This document shows, in pieces, positions 53,876-63,077 of a DNA stretch of 64,000 nt. Below the pieces are notes generated by a model, which saw nothing but the letters and a program-made list of their open reading frames with translations, searched no databases and had not been told where the DNA came from. The translations under genes and the position numbers were made by a program. The first letter of the stretch is position 1, and each line of letters begins with the position of its first letter. The DNA comes from Bradyrhizobium sp. CER78 (GTDB taxonomy: Bacteria; Pseudomonadota; Alphaproteobacteria; Rhizobiales; Xanthobacteraceae), in contig NZ_JARVWP010000005.1 of assembly GCF_029846235.1 (NCBI RefSeq), positions 310,001-374,000 of the forward strand, written 5' to 3'.

Positions 53876-54154
53876 TCAGGACCTGCCAAACTTCCGGCCG
53901 ACCAAAACGTGGGCGCCTTCGGCCTCGATCCACTCATCGTGCAATTCGCCCTCGGCAACGGAAAATACCTGCCCCGAGCGATAGGCGACGGGTTCGCCGG
54001 CTTGCCTGACAACGAAGGTTCCGGAGATCACCAGGCCGCGGATCTCGAAATGATGCCGGTGCCGTCCCTTGCCGGGCCGCGGATCAAGCTTCTGATGTTC
54101 GATGTCCTGGAAACCGTCGGTCTTCAATTGGCTTTCGAAATCGTGCTCGTTCAT
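53876..54154 (-). CDS. Small cupin domain protein
   Basis: 92 residues from the ATG at 54154. Cupin core: GKGRHRHHFEIRGLVISG gives the His-rich metal motif, and VFSVAEGELHDEWIEAEG the second motif. It is probably a single-domain metal-binding cupin of unknown role. No operon partner is evident; it converges with the repeat block. Confidence 0.75.
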   Translation of the reverse strand: MNEHDFESQLKTDGFQDIEHQKLDPRPGKGRHRHHFEIRGLVISGTFVVRQAGEPVAYRSGQVFSVAEGELHDEWIEAEGAHVLVGRKFGRS

Positions 54155-54376
54155 GCAGCTCTCCCGTGGATCGGCCGCGCAATCCGCGAACGATAGCGCC
54201 ATTTTCCGCGAGCTGGCAAACCTTGGCCGCCTTTCACGCGCGGCGCCGTCGTGCCGTTCCCGCCGGTGCGCCGGACACGGGCCTGTGACCATAGTTGAAG
54301 GCTTTAGCGACGAAACTTCTGGATTGTTGGCGGCGTAGACGCCAAGACAGAACGGTTATTCTGCGAAGGTCCCTTG

Positions 54377-55108
54377 ATGCACGACGTCTCGATACCGGCC
54401 GCCTTGATCGCCGGCCTAGTCAGCTTCCTGTCGCCCTGCGTGCTGCCGCTGGTGCCGCCCTATCTGATCTACCTGACCGGTGCGACCATCGAGCAGGTCA
54501 ACCAGGACGGCGACACCGCCGCCTCCAAGCGCGCGGTGATGACGGCGGCGCTGATGTTCGTGCTCGGCTTCTCCACCGTGTTCGTCGCGCTCGGCGCCAG
54601 TGCGTCGTTTGTCGGCGGGCTGGTGCGGGCCTGGTCGGCCGAGCTCTCCATCCTCGCCGGCATCGTCATCATCATCATGGGCCTGCACTTCCTCGGCATC
54701 ACCCGGATCGGCCTGTTGATGCGCGAGGGACGACTCACGGCGCCCAAGCCGGTCGGGCTGTGGGGCGCCTATGTCATGGGCCTCGCGTTCGCGTTCGGCT
54801 GGACGCCCTGCATCGGCCCGATCCTCGCCGCGATCCTTTCGATCGCAGCCGCGGAGGCCACCGTGACCAAGGGCGCAGGCCTGCTCGCGGTCTATTCCGC
54901 CGGGCTCGGCATCCCCTTCCTGCTCGCCGCCTTCATGGTCAAGCAGTTCTCTTCGCTGTTCGCACGGATGAAGCGCCATCTCGACACGGTCGAGCGCGTG
55001 ATGGGCGTGCTGATGGTGGTCACCGGCATCGGCTTCCTGACCGGCGCGGTGTCCGGCGTCAGCGTCTGGCTGCTGGAGACCTTCCCGGCGCTGCAGAATA
55101 TCGGCTGA
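54377..55108 (+). CDS. ccdA: Cytochrome c biogenesis protein CcdA (thiol-disulfide relay)
   Basis: 243 residues from the ATG at 54377; the TTG just before it is less likely. Six TM segments with paired redox cysteines: Cys21 in SFLSPCVLPLVPPYL and Cys145 in FGWTPCIGPILAA. CcdA carries electrons from cytoplasmic thioredoxin to periplasmic thioredoxin-like proteins such as CcmG. The SulP gene follows after 92 bases. Confidence 0.93.
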   Translation: MHDVSIPAALIAGLVSFLSPCVLPLVPPYLIYLTGATIEQVNQDGDTAASKRAVMTAALMFVLGFSTVFVALGASASFVGGLVRAWSAELSILAGIVIIIMGLHFLGITRIGLLMREGRLTAPKPVGLWGAYVMGLAFAFGWTPCIGPILAAILSIAAAEATVTKGAGLLAVYSAGLGIPFLLAAFMVKQFSSLFARMKRHLDTVERVMGVLMVVTGIGFLTGAVSGVSVWLLETFPALQNIG

Positions 55109-55200
55109 CTCTTCGCGCCTGCACACCCGCGTCCGCTGGCTTTTGGCCACGCGATGGCCGACTATTCCGGTCCCTTCGCCGCCAGATGAGTCGGAGACCG

Positions 55201-56886
55201 ATGGCCCACCCCCCCGCGACGCGCGCCAGCTGGCCGATCTTCCGCTCGCTGGCCGGCTTTCAGCCGAGCAATTTGCCCGGAGATTTGATCGCAGGGCTGA
55301 CCCTCGCCGCGATCGCGATCCCCGAGCAGATGGCGACCGCGCGGCTCGGCGGCTTCTCGCCGCAGATTGGCTTCTTCGCCTTCATGGCCGGCTCGCTCGG
55401 CTTTGCGATGCTCGGTGCCAACCGTTTCCTGTCCTGCGGCGCCGATTCCACCATCACGCCGATCTTCGCGGCCGGCCTGGCCCTGATGGCGACCGCAGGC
55501 TCGCCCGACTATCAGTCGCTGGCGATGGCCCTGGCGCTGATGGTCGGCGCGATCATGATCGCCGGCGGCCTGTTCAAGCTCGGCTGGATCGCCAATCTGC
55601 TGTCGACGCCGGTCACGGTCGGTTTCCTCGCCGGCATTTCCGTCCACATCCTGGTCTCGCAATTGCCCGGCGTGCTCGGCCTGACCACGCCGGACGGGCC
55701 GACGCTCTACAAGCTCGGGGTCCTCACCGAAAACATCGGCCAGACCAATGCCTACACGCTGGCGATCGGCCTTGGCGTATTGGCGCTGGTTGCCGGATCG
55801 GAGAAGATCAGCGCGCGGATTCCGGGCGCACTGATCGGCCTTGTCGTCGCCACCATCGCTGTCATCGCCGGCCATCTCGAAAGCAAGGGCGTCAAGGTGG
55901 TCGGCATCGTGCCCGGGTCGCTGCCAAAGCCATCGCTTCCGGACATCGCGCCGGAGCGATGGATCAAATTGCTGTCGCTGGCGATCCTGATCGCCATCGT
56001 CGTCATGGTGCAGACCGCGGCGACGACGCGCTCGTTTCTGTCAGATCCGGACAAGCCGGCCGATGTCGATCGCGACTTCCTCGGCGCCGGTGCCGGCAGC
56101 CTGCTCGCCGGCCTGTTCGGCGCTTTCCCCGTCAATGCCAGTCCGCCGCGGACCGGCATCGTGTCCGAAACCGGCGGACGCACGCAGCTCTCGGGACTGT
56201 TTGCTGCGGCCATCGTGCTCGCGCTGCTCGCCTTCGGCGCGACGCTGCTGCAGCACGTGCCCGACGCGGCGCTCGGCGGCGTGCTGCTGTTCGTGGCGTT
56301 GCGCATCATCCGCGTGAAGCAGATCATCACGATCTTCCGCCAGTCGTTCTATGAGTTCCTGCTGGTGGTGGCGACGGCAGCCGCGATCATCGTGCTGCCG
56401 ATCGAGCAAGGCGTCGCCGTCGGCATCGCGCTGTCGCTGCTGCACGGCATCTGGACCACGACGCGGGGCCAGCTGGTGGAATTCGTCCATGTGCCCGGCA
56501 CCACGATCTGGTGGCCGACGGGTCCGCACGTCGCCGGCGAGCGCAAGCCCGGAATTGCCGTCGTCGGCCTGCAGGCGCCGTTGTCATTCCTCAATGCGGA
56601 AGGGTTTCACGGCGGCGTGCTCAAGACCATCGGCCACGCAACGCCCAAGCCGAAACTGCTGGTGATCGAGGCCAGCGGCATGATCGAGATCGATTTCACG
56701 GCGGCACAGGCGCTGCGCGACCTGTTTCGCGAATGCCGCGACGACGGCGTGACGGTGGCGGTGGCGCGGCTCGAATCCTCCCGCGCGCAGGACGCATTCG
56801 AGCGGTTTGATCTCTACGATGTCCTGCAGAGGGACCACGTCTTCCGCAGCGTCGATGAAGCCGTCCGCACGCTGGGCCAGGGCTAG
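55201..56886 (+). CDS. SulP family anion transporter with STAS domain
   Basis: 561 residues from the ATG at 55201, which has GGAG four bases upstream. An ATG five codons earlier lacks a site. About 11-12 TM segments (GLTLAAIAIPEQMATARLGG, NRFLSCGADSTITPIFAAG, FGAFPVNASPPRTGIVSETG). A C-terminal STAS domain spans ~430-550 (LLVIEASGMIEIDFTAAQAL). SulP proteins carry sulfate, bicarbonate or dicarboxylates; the substrate is not resolved. Confidence 0.92.
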   Translation: MAHPPATRASWPIFRSLAGFQPSNLPGDLIAGLTLAAIAIPEQMATARLGGFSPQIGFFAFMAGSLGFAMLGANRFLSCGADSTITPIFAAGLALMATAGSPDYQSLAMALALMVGAIMIAGGLFKLGWIANLLSTPVTVGFLAGISVHILVSQLPGVLGLTTPDGPTLYKLGVLTENIGQTNAYTLAIGLGVLALVAGSEKISARIPGALIGLVVATIAVIAGHLESKGVKVVGIVPGSLPKPSLPDIAPERWIKLLSLAILIAIVVMVQTAATTRSFLSDPDKPADVDRDFLGAGAGSLLAGLFGAFPVNASPPRTGIVSETGGRTQLSGLFAAAIVLALLAFGATLLQHVPDAALGGVLLFVALRIIRVKQIITIFRQSFYEFLLVVATAAAIIVLPIEQGVAVGIALSLLHGIWTTTRGQLVEFVHVPGTTIWWPTGPHVAGERKPGIAVVGLQAPLSFLNAEGFHGGVLKTIGHATPKPKLLVIEASGMIEIDFTAAQALRDLFRECRDDGVTVAVARLESSRAQDAFERFDLYDVLQRDHVFRSVDEAVRTLGQG

Positions 56887-56907
56887 AGACTGACGAGGCC
56901 AGCGGTG

Positions 56908-56996
56908 CGTAGCCCGGATGAAGCGAAGCGTAATCCGGGACAGTCTATCAACACGCGATAGAACCCCGGATTGCGCTGCGCTCCATCCGGGCTACG
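56908..56996. repeat. CGTAGCCCGGAT palindromic repeat, copy 2
   Basis: CGTAGCCCGGATGAAGCGAA at the left, CGCTCCATCCGGGCTACG at the right. It matches the element at 15578-15667 in both arms but has a different centre (CAACACGCGATAG). Confidence 0.88.
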
Positions 56997-57002
56997 GACC
57001 CC

Positions 57003-57395
57003 TCATCCCGCCTCTTGCTCCAGCGTCGGATGCTCCTTCAGCACCTCCGCCTTGATCGAGCCCGCATGGATGGCGCGGAACAGCGCCCGCCCCGTCTTGA
57101 TGTTGTTGGCCTTCATGCACAGACTGACGATCTCGCGCACGGCGGAATCGCGCACCAGCTCGTCGGAGATCTTCATCGCGGTCTCCATCGCGACCTTGGC
57201 GGCGCGCTCGTAGCGATCGCGTTCGATCTGCTGGTTCTTCGCTGAACGCTTGTCGGGTGAGCCGACCGCCTCGGCGCAGCCGGCGGCATCGCGGCAGATC
57301 GCGCGGATCCTCTGCGCGGCCTCAATGTCGCCGAGCGGCTGCGCGACCGGAACGTCCCAGATATCCTTCCGCCTGGTCTTGTTGAACAACCACAT
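57003..57395 (-). CDS. Conserved hypothetical protein
   Basis: 130 residues, helical and charged, with no signal or TM. It has three cysteines (RAICRDAAGCAEA and SLCMKANNIKTG). The C-terminal half (NNIKTGRALFRAIHAGSI) looks like a compact helical domain. I do not recognise the family. The stop is directly beside a palindromic repeat. It is followed by the flavoprotein gene's end on the same strand, 31 bases upstream, so they may be co-transcribed. Confidence 0.6.
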   Translation of the reverse strand: MWLFNKTRRKDIWDVPVAQPLGDIEAAQRIRAICRDAAGCAEAVGSPDKRSAKNQQIERDRYERAAKVAMETAMKISDELVRDSAVREIVSLCMKANNIKTGRALFRAIHAGSIKAEVLKEHPTLEQEAG

Positions 57396-57426
57396 CGCAA
57401 GGTCCGTGGCAGGAATATCCGACTGG

Positions 57427-58851
57427 TTAGACGGCGGGAACGATCTTTCCGGGATTGAAAATGTTCTGCGGATCGAGCGCCTGCTTCAGCGCCCGCATCG
57501 CGTCGAGCGCCTCGGGGCCGAGCTCGGCCTTCAGATATTTCTGCTTGCCCTGGCCGATGCCGTGCTCGCCGGTGCAGGTGCCGTCCATCGACTGCGCGCG
57601 CTCGACCAGGCGGTGCATGAACTCCTCGCCGCGCGCCATCTCGTCCTTGTCGTTGACGTCGCAGAGCAGCGAGCAGTGGAAATTGCCGTCGCCGACATGG
57701 CCGACGATCGGCGACAGCAGATTGAGCCGCTGCAGATCCTCTTCGGTCTCGGTCACGCAGTCGGCAAGCCGCGAGATCGGCACGCAGACGTCGGTGGCGA
57801 CGACACCGATGCTGTCGCCGGGGCGCAGCGCCTTGACGGACCAGTAGGCGTCATGCCGGGCCTGCCACAGCTTGGTGCGGTCTTCCGGCTTGGTGGTCCA
57901 GGTGAAGTCGCCGCCGCCGCATTCGGCGGCGATGTCGCGGAAGTTCTTCGACTGCTCGGCGACCTCGACCTCGCTGCCATGGAATTCCAAGAGCAGCAGC
58001 GGCGTCTCCGGCAGCGACAGCTTGGAATAGCTGTTGCAGGCCTTGACCTGCGCGGCATTGAGCAGCTCAATCCGGGCGACCGGGATGCCGGTCTGGATCG
58101 CGAGGATCGTGGCCTGGCAGGCGCCGCGCACCGTGTCGAACGAGCAGGCGGCGGCCGCGATCGTGTCGGGAATGCCGCGCAGGCGGATGGTCAGTTCGGA
58201 AATGATGCCGAGCGTCCCCTCGGCGCCGACGAACAGATGCGTCAGATCGTAGCCGGCCGACGACTTCTTGGCGCGGGTGCCCGTCGTGATGATCTCGCCG
58301 TCGCCGCGCACCACTTTCAGCGCCAGCACGTTCTCGCGCATGGTGCCGTAGCGCACCGCGTTGGTGCCGGAGGCGCGGGTCGAGGTCATGCCGCCGAGCG
58401 AGGCATCGGCGCCGGGATCGATCGGGAAGAACAGGCCCTGGTCGCGCAGATGCTCGTTCAGCGCCTTCCGCGTTACGCCGGGCTGGATCACACAGTCGAG
58501 GTCCTCGGCATGCACCTCCAGCACCTTGTTCATGTCGCGCAGATCAATGCAGACGCCGCCCGCCGGCGCGTTGACCTGGCCCTCGAGCGAGGTTCCGGTC
58601 CCGAACGCGATGACGGGCACGCGGTTTGCCGCGCAAATCCGCACCACGTCCTGGATGTCGGCGGTTTCCTGCGCCATCACGACCGCGTCCGGCGGCTGGT
58701 TCGGCAGCCATGTGGTGGTATGGGCGTGCTGCTCGCGCACCGCCTGCGATGTGACGAGCCGGTTGCCGAACCGCGCCGCCAGCGCGTCGATCGCGCGCTT
58801 CAGGGCCTTCGGCTCAGGTCGCGTCACATTGCTCGAAATCGTTGTCGCCAC
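57427..58851 (-). CDS. FAD-linked oxidoreductase, D-lactate dehydrogenase (cytochrome) / GlcD-like
   Basis: 474 residues from the GTG at 58851, supported by GGGAGGA nine bases upstream; a TTG further out is less likely. FAD_binding_4 domain: VIAFGTGTSLEGQVNAPAGG and PIDPGADASLGGMTSTRASG. The FAD-oxidase C-terminal domain ends with TCTGEHGIGQGKQKYLK and ALDPQNIFNPGKI. Such enzymes oxidise D-lactate, glycolate or 2-hydroxyglutarate. The exact substrate is uncertain. Confidence 0.92.
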   Translation of the reverse strand: MATTISSNVTRPEPKALKRAIDALAARFGNRLVTSQAVREQHAHTTTWLPNQPPDAVVMAQETADIQDVVRICAANRVPVIAFGTGTSLEGQVNAPAGGVCIDLRDMNKVLEVHAEDLDCVIQPGVTRKALNEHLRDQGLFFPIDPGADASLGGMTSTRASGTNAVRYGTMRENVLALKVVRGDGEIITTGTRAKKSSAGYDLTHLFVGAEGTLGIISELTIRLRGIPDTIAAAACSFDTVRGACQATILAIQTGIPVARIELLNAAQVKACNSYSKLSLPETPLLLLEFHGSEVEVAEQSKNFRDIAAECGGGDFTWTTKPEDRTKLWQARHDAYWSVKALRPGDSIGVVATDVCVPISRLADCVTETEEDLQRLNLLSPIVGHVGDGNFHCSLLCDVNDKDEMARGEEFMHRLVERAQSMDGTCTGEHGIGQGKQKYLKAELGPEALDAMRALKQALDPQNIFNPGKIVPAV

Positions 58852-58984
58852 GTCAATTTTCCTCCCGGCTTTAGCCGACCGTGGCAAAGCTTGTATAAGG
58901 GGTCAAGAGAGCCTGACTTGAAAAAGTGGTCGCGGGAGCCACAGAAAAGTTCATGCTCGCACGCCAACGAACCGGGGATGGAAG

Positions 58985-59500
58985 ATGACGTCAGCGACTG
59001 CCACGAACGAGATGCCGCTTCCACCAGCCCCGTTCAAATCTTCCGTGATGCAGATCGACCCGCAATGGATTGACTATAACGGCCACCTCAACATGGCCTA
59101 CTACAATGTGATGTTCGACCGCGCCATCGACGAGATGTGGCTGCAGCTCGGCATCGGGCCAGCCTACATGAAGGCGCGGCACTGCTCGACCTTTACTGCC
59201 GAGTGCCACGTCCGCTACATCAGGGAAATTCACCTCGGCGATCCCGTGCAGGTCTCGGTGTTCCTGCTCGGCGCCGACGAGAAGCGGCTGCATACATTCG
59301 AGGAGCTGCGCCATGCCACCGAGGGCTGGCTGTCCGCGACCTCGGAGAACCTCACGCTGCACATCGACATGGAGGCGCGCAAGGTGGCGCCGTTTCCGCC
59401 TGACATCCGCGCCCGCACCCGCGCCATCTTGGAAGGCTATGCGGGTGTGCCGCGTCCCGAGGGCATCGGCCGCAACGTGGCGATGCCCTCGAAGAAGTAA
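58985..59500 (+). CDS. Hotdog-fold thioesterase
   Basis: 171 residues. The 4-hydroxybenzoyl-CoA-thioesterase-like core opens with IDYNGHLNMAYYNVMFDRAI (Asp/Asn/His active-site region) and continues ECHVRYIREIHLGDPVQV. It probably hydrolyses an acyl-CoA of unknown chain. It is divergent from the flavoprotein gene with 133 bases between. Confidence 0.85.
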   Translation: MTSATATNEMPLPPAPFKSSVMQIDPQWIDYNGHLNMAYYNVMFDRAIDEMWLQLGIGPAYMKARHCSTFTAECHVRYIREIHLGDPVQVSVFLLGADEKRLHTFEELRHATEGWLSATSENLTLHIDMEARKVAPFPPDIRARTRAILEGYAGVPRPEGIGRNVAMPSKK

Positions 59501-59556
59501 CATTTCCAGCGAAGTGGCCGCCGGATCGCGTGAAGAAAACGCGTCAGAAGAAAGCC
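59501..59556. repeat. Fragment of a rhizobial dispersed repeat
   Basis: CATTTCCAGCGAAGTGG and TCGCGTGAAGAAAACGCGTC recall a dispersed Rhizobiales repeat (GAGCATTTTC... GAAAACGCGTC). A piece of the other end of that repeat (TCTAGAGCATTTTCCC) may lie at ~9402-9417. Only fragments are here. Confidence 0.45.
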
Positions 59557-59562
59557 GCCTCG

Positions 59563-59736
59563 CTAGACCCTTGTGCGGCCGCGCACCAATCCGACCACCG
59601 CCGACACCAGGAACAGGATGATGGCGATGAAGAAGATCGCCTTGGCGATTTCGATCGAGGCGCCGGCGATGCCGCCAAAGCCCAAAATGCCCGCGATCAG
59701 GGCGATGACCAGGAATGTGACGACCCAGCTCAACAT
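59563..59736 (-). CDS. DUF1328 small membrane protein
   Basis: 57 residues, two TM helices ([20 protein letters not shown] and [18 protein letters not shown]), exactly the DUF1328/YtjA length and pattern. The ATG at 59736 has AGAGG upstream. Function is unknown; such genes are often stress-induced. Confidence 0.88.
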   Translation of the reverse strand: MLSWVVTFLVIALIAGILGFGGIAGASIEIAKAIFFIAIILFLVSAVVGLVRGRTRV

Positions 59737-60017
59737 GATCAAACCTCTGCTTGGTTTCCTCGCGCCGCCTCTCGCCCGGCGCCATAGCTTGAGGAAACAA
59801 ACCAGCAGCGAAACGCTGGTTCCTGAGCCCGAAACCGCGAAATTTTCGCCGATTTCAGGAACCAAGCTCGCGGTTGACTGCTGCCAAAACCGTTCCCGCC
59901 GCGCGGGATAAAACCTGTCAAAACGGCCGATCAGGTCCTATATGGCCTTCAATCCCTGTTAAGAAGGCTCCCCTTCACCGTCCCGCGGTGCCATCGTGGG
60001 GCCGAGACGATTCGCCA

Positions 60018-62600
60018 ATGACCGAGCCGAGCAAATTGCCCCATCACGGCGTTCCCGAGCACCAGCCCGCGGCTGGCGGCATCGCCGCGCGTGCGCGGGC
60101 GGCCGCCGGTCCGCAATATCTCAACGGCCTCAACCCCGAGCAGCGCGAGGCGGTCGAGACGCTCGATGGTCCCGTGCTGGTGCTCGCCGGCGCCGGCACC
60201 GGCAAGACGCGGGTGCTGACCACGCGCATCGCGCATATCCTGAGCCAGGGCCGCGCGCGCCCGCAGGAAATCCTGTCGGTGACGTTCACCAACAAGGCGG
60301 CGCGCGAGATGAAGCTGCGGCTCGGCCAGATGCTGGGACAAGCGGTCGAGGGCATGCCGTGGCTCGGCACCTTCCACTCGATCGGCGGCCGCATCCTGCG
60401 CATCCATGCCGAGCTGGTGCAGCTCAAATCCAATTTCACGGTGCTCGACGTCGACGACCAGGTGCGGCTCTTGAAGCAGCTGCTGCAGGCCGAGAACATC
60501 GACGACAAGCGCTGGCCGGCGCGAATGCTGGCCGGACTGATCGACAGCTGGAAGAACCGCGGCCTGTCGCCCTCGCAGGTGCCGGCGGGCGAGGCCGCCT
60601 CGTTCGGCAACGGCAAGGGCGGCAAGATCTACGCGACCTATCAGGAGCGGCTGAAGATCCTCAACGCCGCCGATTTCGGCGACCTGCTGCTCGAGAACAT
60701 CAGACTGTTCCGCGAAAATCCCGACGTGCTGCGGCAATACCAGAGCCGCTTCAAGTTCATCCTGGTCGACGAATATCAGGACACCAACGTCGCGCAGTAT
60801 CTGTGGCTGCGGCTCTTGTCGCAGGCGCCGTCGCGGCCGGGCCGCGCGCTCGCCGACGTCATTCCGGGGCCAATCGACTCTCGCGTCATTCCGGGGCGCA
60901 TCGAAGATGCGAACCCGGAATCCAGAGGTAAAGAGGACTCATCTCGAGATTCCGGGTTCGCGCCAAGCAGCGCGCCCCGGAATGACGGTGAACCTCAGGC
61001 TCCGCGAAACATCTGCTGCGTCGGCGACGACGACCAGTCGATCTATGGCTGGCGCGGCGCCGAGGTCGACAACATCCTGCGCTTCGAGCACGATTTCCCC
61101 GGAGCCAAGGTGATCCGCCTCGAGCGCAATTACCGCTCCACCGGTCACATCCTGGCCGCGGCCTCGCATCTGATCGCGCACAATGAGGGCCGGCTCGGCA
61201 AGACGCTGCGCACCGAGGATGTCGACGGCGAGAAAGTCACCGTCACCGGCTCCTGGGATTCGGAAGAGGAAGCGCGCGCGATCGGCGAGGAGCTCGAGGA
61301 GCTGCAGCGCGCCGGCGAGAACCTCAACGACGTCGCAATCCTGGTCCGCGCCTCGTTCCAGATGCGCGAGTTCGAAGACCGCTTCGTCACGCTCGGCCTG
61401 CCCTACCGCGTGATCGGCGGCCCCCGATTCTACGAGCGCGCCGAAATCCGCGATGCGCTGGCTTATTTGCGCACCATCAACTCGCCGGCCGACGATCTCG
61501 CCTTCGAGCGGATCGTCAACGTGCCGAAGCGCGGCCTTGGCGATGCCACCGTGCAGCTGCTGCACGACCATGCCCGCAAGCGCCGCATTCCGCTGTTCGA
61601 GGCGGCGCGCGCCGTGGTCGAGACCGACGAGCTGAAGCCGAAGGCACGCGGAAGCTTGCGCGATCTCGTGATGCAATTCGACCGCTGGCGTGCCCAGCGC
61701 GAGGTTACCTCTCACACCGAGCTCGCCGAGATCGTGCTCGACGAGAGCGGCTACACCGAGATGTGGCAAAAGGACCGCTCGGCCGACGCCGCGGGCCGGC
61801 TCGACAACCTCAAGGAACTGGTGCGGTCGATGGAGGAATTCGAGAACCTGCAAGGGTTTCTCGAGCATATCTCGCTGGTGATGGACCGCGATGGCGAGGC
61901 CGGCGACGAAGCCGTGTCGCTGATGACGCTGCATTCGGCGAAGGGCCTCGAATTCGACAACGTGTTCCTGCCGGGCTGGGAGGAAGGCCTGTTCCCGAGC
62001 CAGCGCACGCTGGACGAACAGGGTCGCGCCGGGCTCGAGGAAGAGCGCCGCCTCGCCCATGTCGGGCTGACCCGTGCCCGCCGCCGCGCCAAGATCTATT
62101 TCGCGACCAACCGTCGCATCCATGGCACCTGGTCGACCACGATTCCGTCGCGCTTCCTCGACGAGCTGCCGGCGCACAATGTCGAGATCACCGAATCCAA
62201 GGGCGGATCGGGCTGGGGCGGCAGCGGCGGCTACGGCGCCTCGCGCTTCGACAACCTCGAATCATTCGGCTCGAGCTATTCGACCCCCGGCTGGCAGCGC
62301 GCCCAGGCCAACCGCGGCCGCGGTGGCGGTGGCGGTGGCCGTAGCGGCGGCTTCGAGGAGCGGCAATCCTCCTTTTCGTCCGAAGGCTTCAGTCGCGCCA
62401 AGCGCGGTCCCATGGTGATCGAGGGCGAGCTGGTGGCGAAATCCACCGGCACGACGTCGGAATTTTCGCTGGACGATCGGGTGTTTCACCAGAAATTCGG
62501 CTACGGCCATGTGGTGAAGATCGACGGCAACAAGCTGACCATCGCCTTTGAAAAGGCCGGCGAGAAGAAGGTGGTCGACAGCTTTGTGGAGCGCGCGTGA
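60018..62600 (+). CDS. uvrD: UvrD/PcrA-type superfamily 1 DNA helicase with an in-frame repeat insertion
   Basis: 860 residues from the ATG at 60018. Motif Q/I: LNPEQREAVETLDGPVLVLA then AGAGTGKTR (57-65). Motif II: LVDEYQDTN (249-257). Motif III: CVGDDDQSIYGWRGAEVD (~334-351). Motif IV: RLERNYRSTGHIL. Motif V/VI: MTLHSAKGLEFDNVFLPG and RRLAHVGLTRARRRAKIYF. The C-tail is Gly-rich with a Tudor-like end (VFHQKFGYGHVVKIDGNKLT). It unwinds DNA in excision and mismatch repair. Residues ~281-323, between motifs II and III, are translated from a palindromic repeat and are not typical of UvrD. Confidence 0.94.
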   Translation: MTEPSKLPHHGVPEHQPAAGGIAARARAAAGPQYLNGLNPEQREAVETLDGPVLVLAGAGTGKTRVLTTRIAHILSQGRARPQEILSVTFTNKAAREMKLRLGQMLGQAVEGMPWLGTFHSIGGRILRIHAELVQLKSNFTVLDVDDQVRLLKQLLQAENIDDKRWPARMLAGLIDSWKNRGLSPSQVPAGEAASFGNGKGGKIYATYQERLKILNAADFGDLLLENIRLFRENPDVLRQYQSRFKFILVDEYQDTNVAQYLWLRLLSQAPSRPGRALADVIPGPIDSRVIPGRIEDANPESRGKEDSSRDSGFAPSSAPRNDGEPQAPRNICCVGDDDQSIYGWRGAEVDNILRFEHDFPGAKVIRLERNYRSTGHILAAASHLIAHNEGRLGKTLRTEDVDGEKVTVTGSWDSEEEARAIGEELEELQRAGENLNDVAILVRASFQMREFEDRFVTLGLPYRVIGGPRFYERAEIRDALAYLRTINSPADDLAFERIVNVPKRGLGDATVQLLHDHARKRRIPLFEAARAVVETDELKPKARGSLRDLVMQFDRWRAQREVTSHTELAEIVLDESGYTEMWQKDRSADAAGRLDNLKELVRSMEEFENLQGFLEHISLVMDRDGEAGDEAVSLMTLHSAKGLEFDNVFLPGWEEGLFPSQRTLDEQGRAGLEEERRLAHVGLTRARRRAKIYFATNRRIHGTWSTTIPSRFLDELPAHNVEITESKGGSGWGGSGGYGASRFDNLESFGSSYSTPGWQRAQANRGRGGGGGGRSGGFEERQSSFSSEGFSRAKRGPMVIEGELVAKSTGTTSEFSLDDRVFHQKFGYGHVVKIDGNKLTIAFEKAGEKKVVDSFVERA
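60885..60986. repeat. CATTCCGGGG palindromic repeat translated inside uvrD
   Basis: GTCATTCCGGGGCGCATCGA at the left, GCGCCCCGGAATGAC at the right, inner CGAACCCGGAATCC and GATTCCGGGTTCG. It is 102 bases, 34 codons, so the frame is kept. A partial extra left end (GTCATTCCGGGGC) lies at 60858-60870. It is the same family as 8197-8277 and 17503-17582. Confidence 0.9.
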
Positions 62601-62663
62601 CAGAACAGCCTTCTCTGTTCGTAGCCCTTGACCCCAGTTGAATTCATGGGTTGAGATGGCTCC

Positions 62664-63077
62664 ATGGTCCGGGGTGGGTTTTTCCTTTTTGTCGTCGCGC
62701 TCACTGCGCCGTCGCTGGCGGTCGCGGAGACGATCAGCTTTGGCGATTCCGCAGCGCAGCTCGCCAAGGCCTGCGGCGCCGACATCACCGCCAATTGCCG
62801 CGGCGTCAACCTCGACTCCAACCGTCTCAAGGAGTGCCTGTCGCGCAACCGCGACGTGATCTCGCCGCAGTGCAAGGAGAGCTACTTCTCCACCCTCGAT
62901 GCGATCCAGAAGCGGATCGCGGCGCGCGTGACGGTTGCCAACGCATGCACCCGCGAGATCGTCAAGGTGTGCGGCGGCTCGACCAAGGAGACCAGCAAAT
63001 CGGTGCCCTGCCTTGTCAGCGCCAAGGGCCTCAGCCGCAATTGCGCCCAGGCGATCAATGACGCGGGGTATCAATGA
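62664..63077 (+). CDS. Secreted cysteine-repeat protein
   Basis: 137 residues. Signal peptide ending near SLAVAE. The mature part has seven cysteines in a repeat-like pattern (KACGADITANCRGVN, KECLSRNRDVISPQC, NACTREIVKVCGG, VPCLV...RNCAQ), recalling the cysteine-rich GLG1-like repeat. It overlaps the OmpA-like gene as ATGA, so they are coupled. Role unknown; envelope location is likely. Confidence 0.75.
   Translation: MVRGGFFLFVVALTAPSLAVAETISFGDSAAQLAKACGADITANCRGVNLDSNRLKECLSRNRDVISPQCKESYFSTLDAIQKRIAARVTVANACTREIVKVCGGSTKETSKSVPCLVSAKGLSRNCAQAINDAGYQ

Noticed and set aside
59800..59890. EcfG-type (GGAAC...GTT) stress promoter for the DUF1328 gene
   Set aside because: GGAAC followed by GGTT was found on the minus strand, but the spacing is one or two bases short of the consensus, so it is not claimed.
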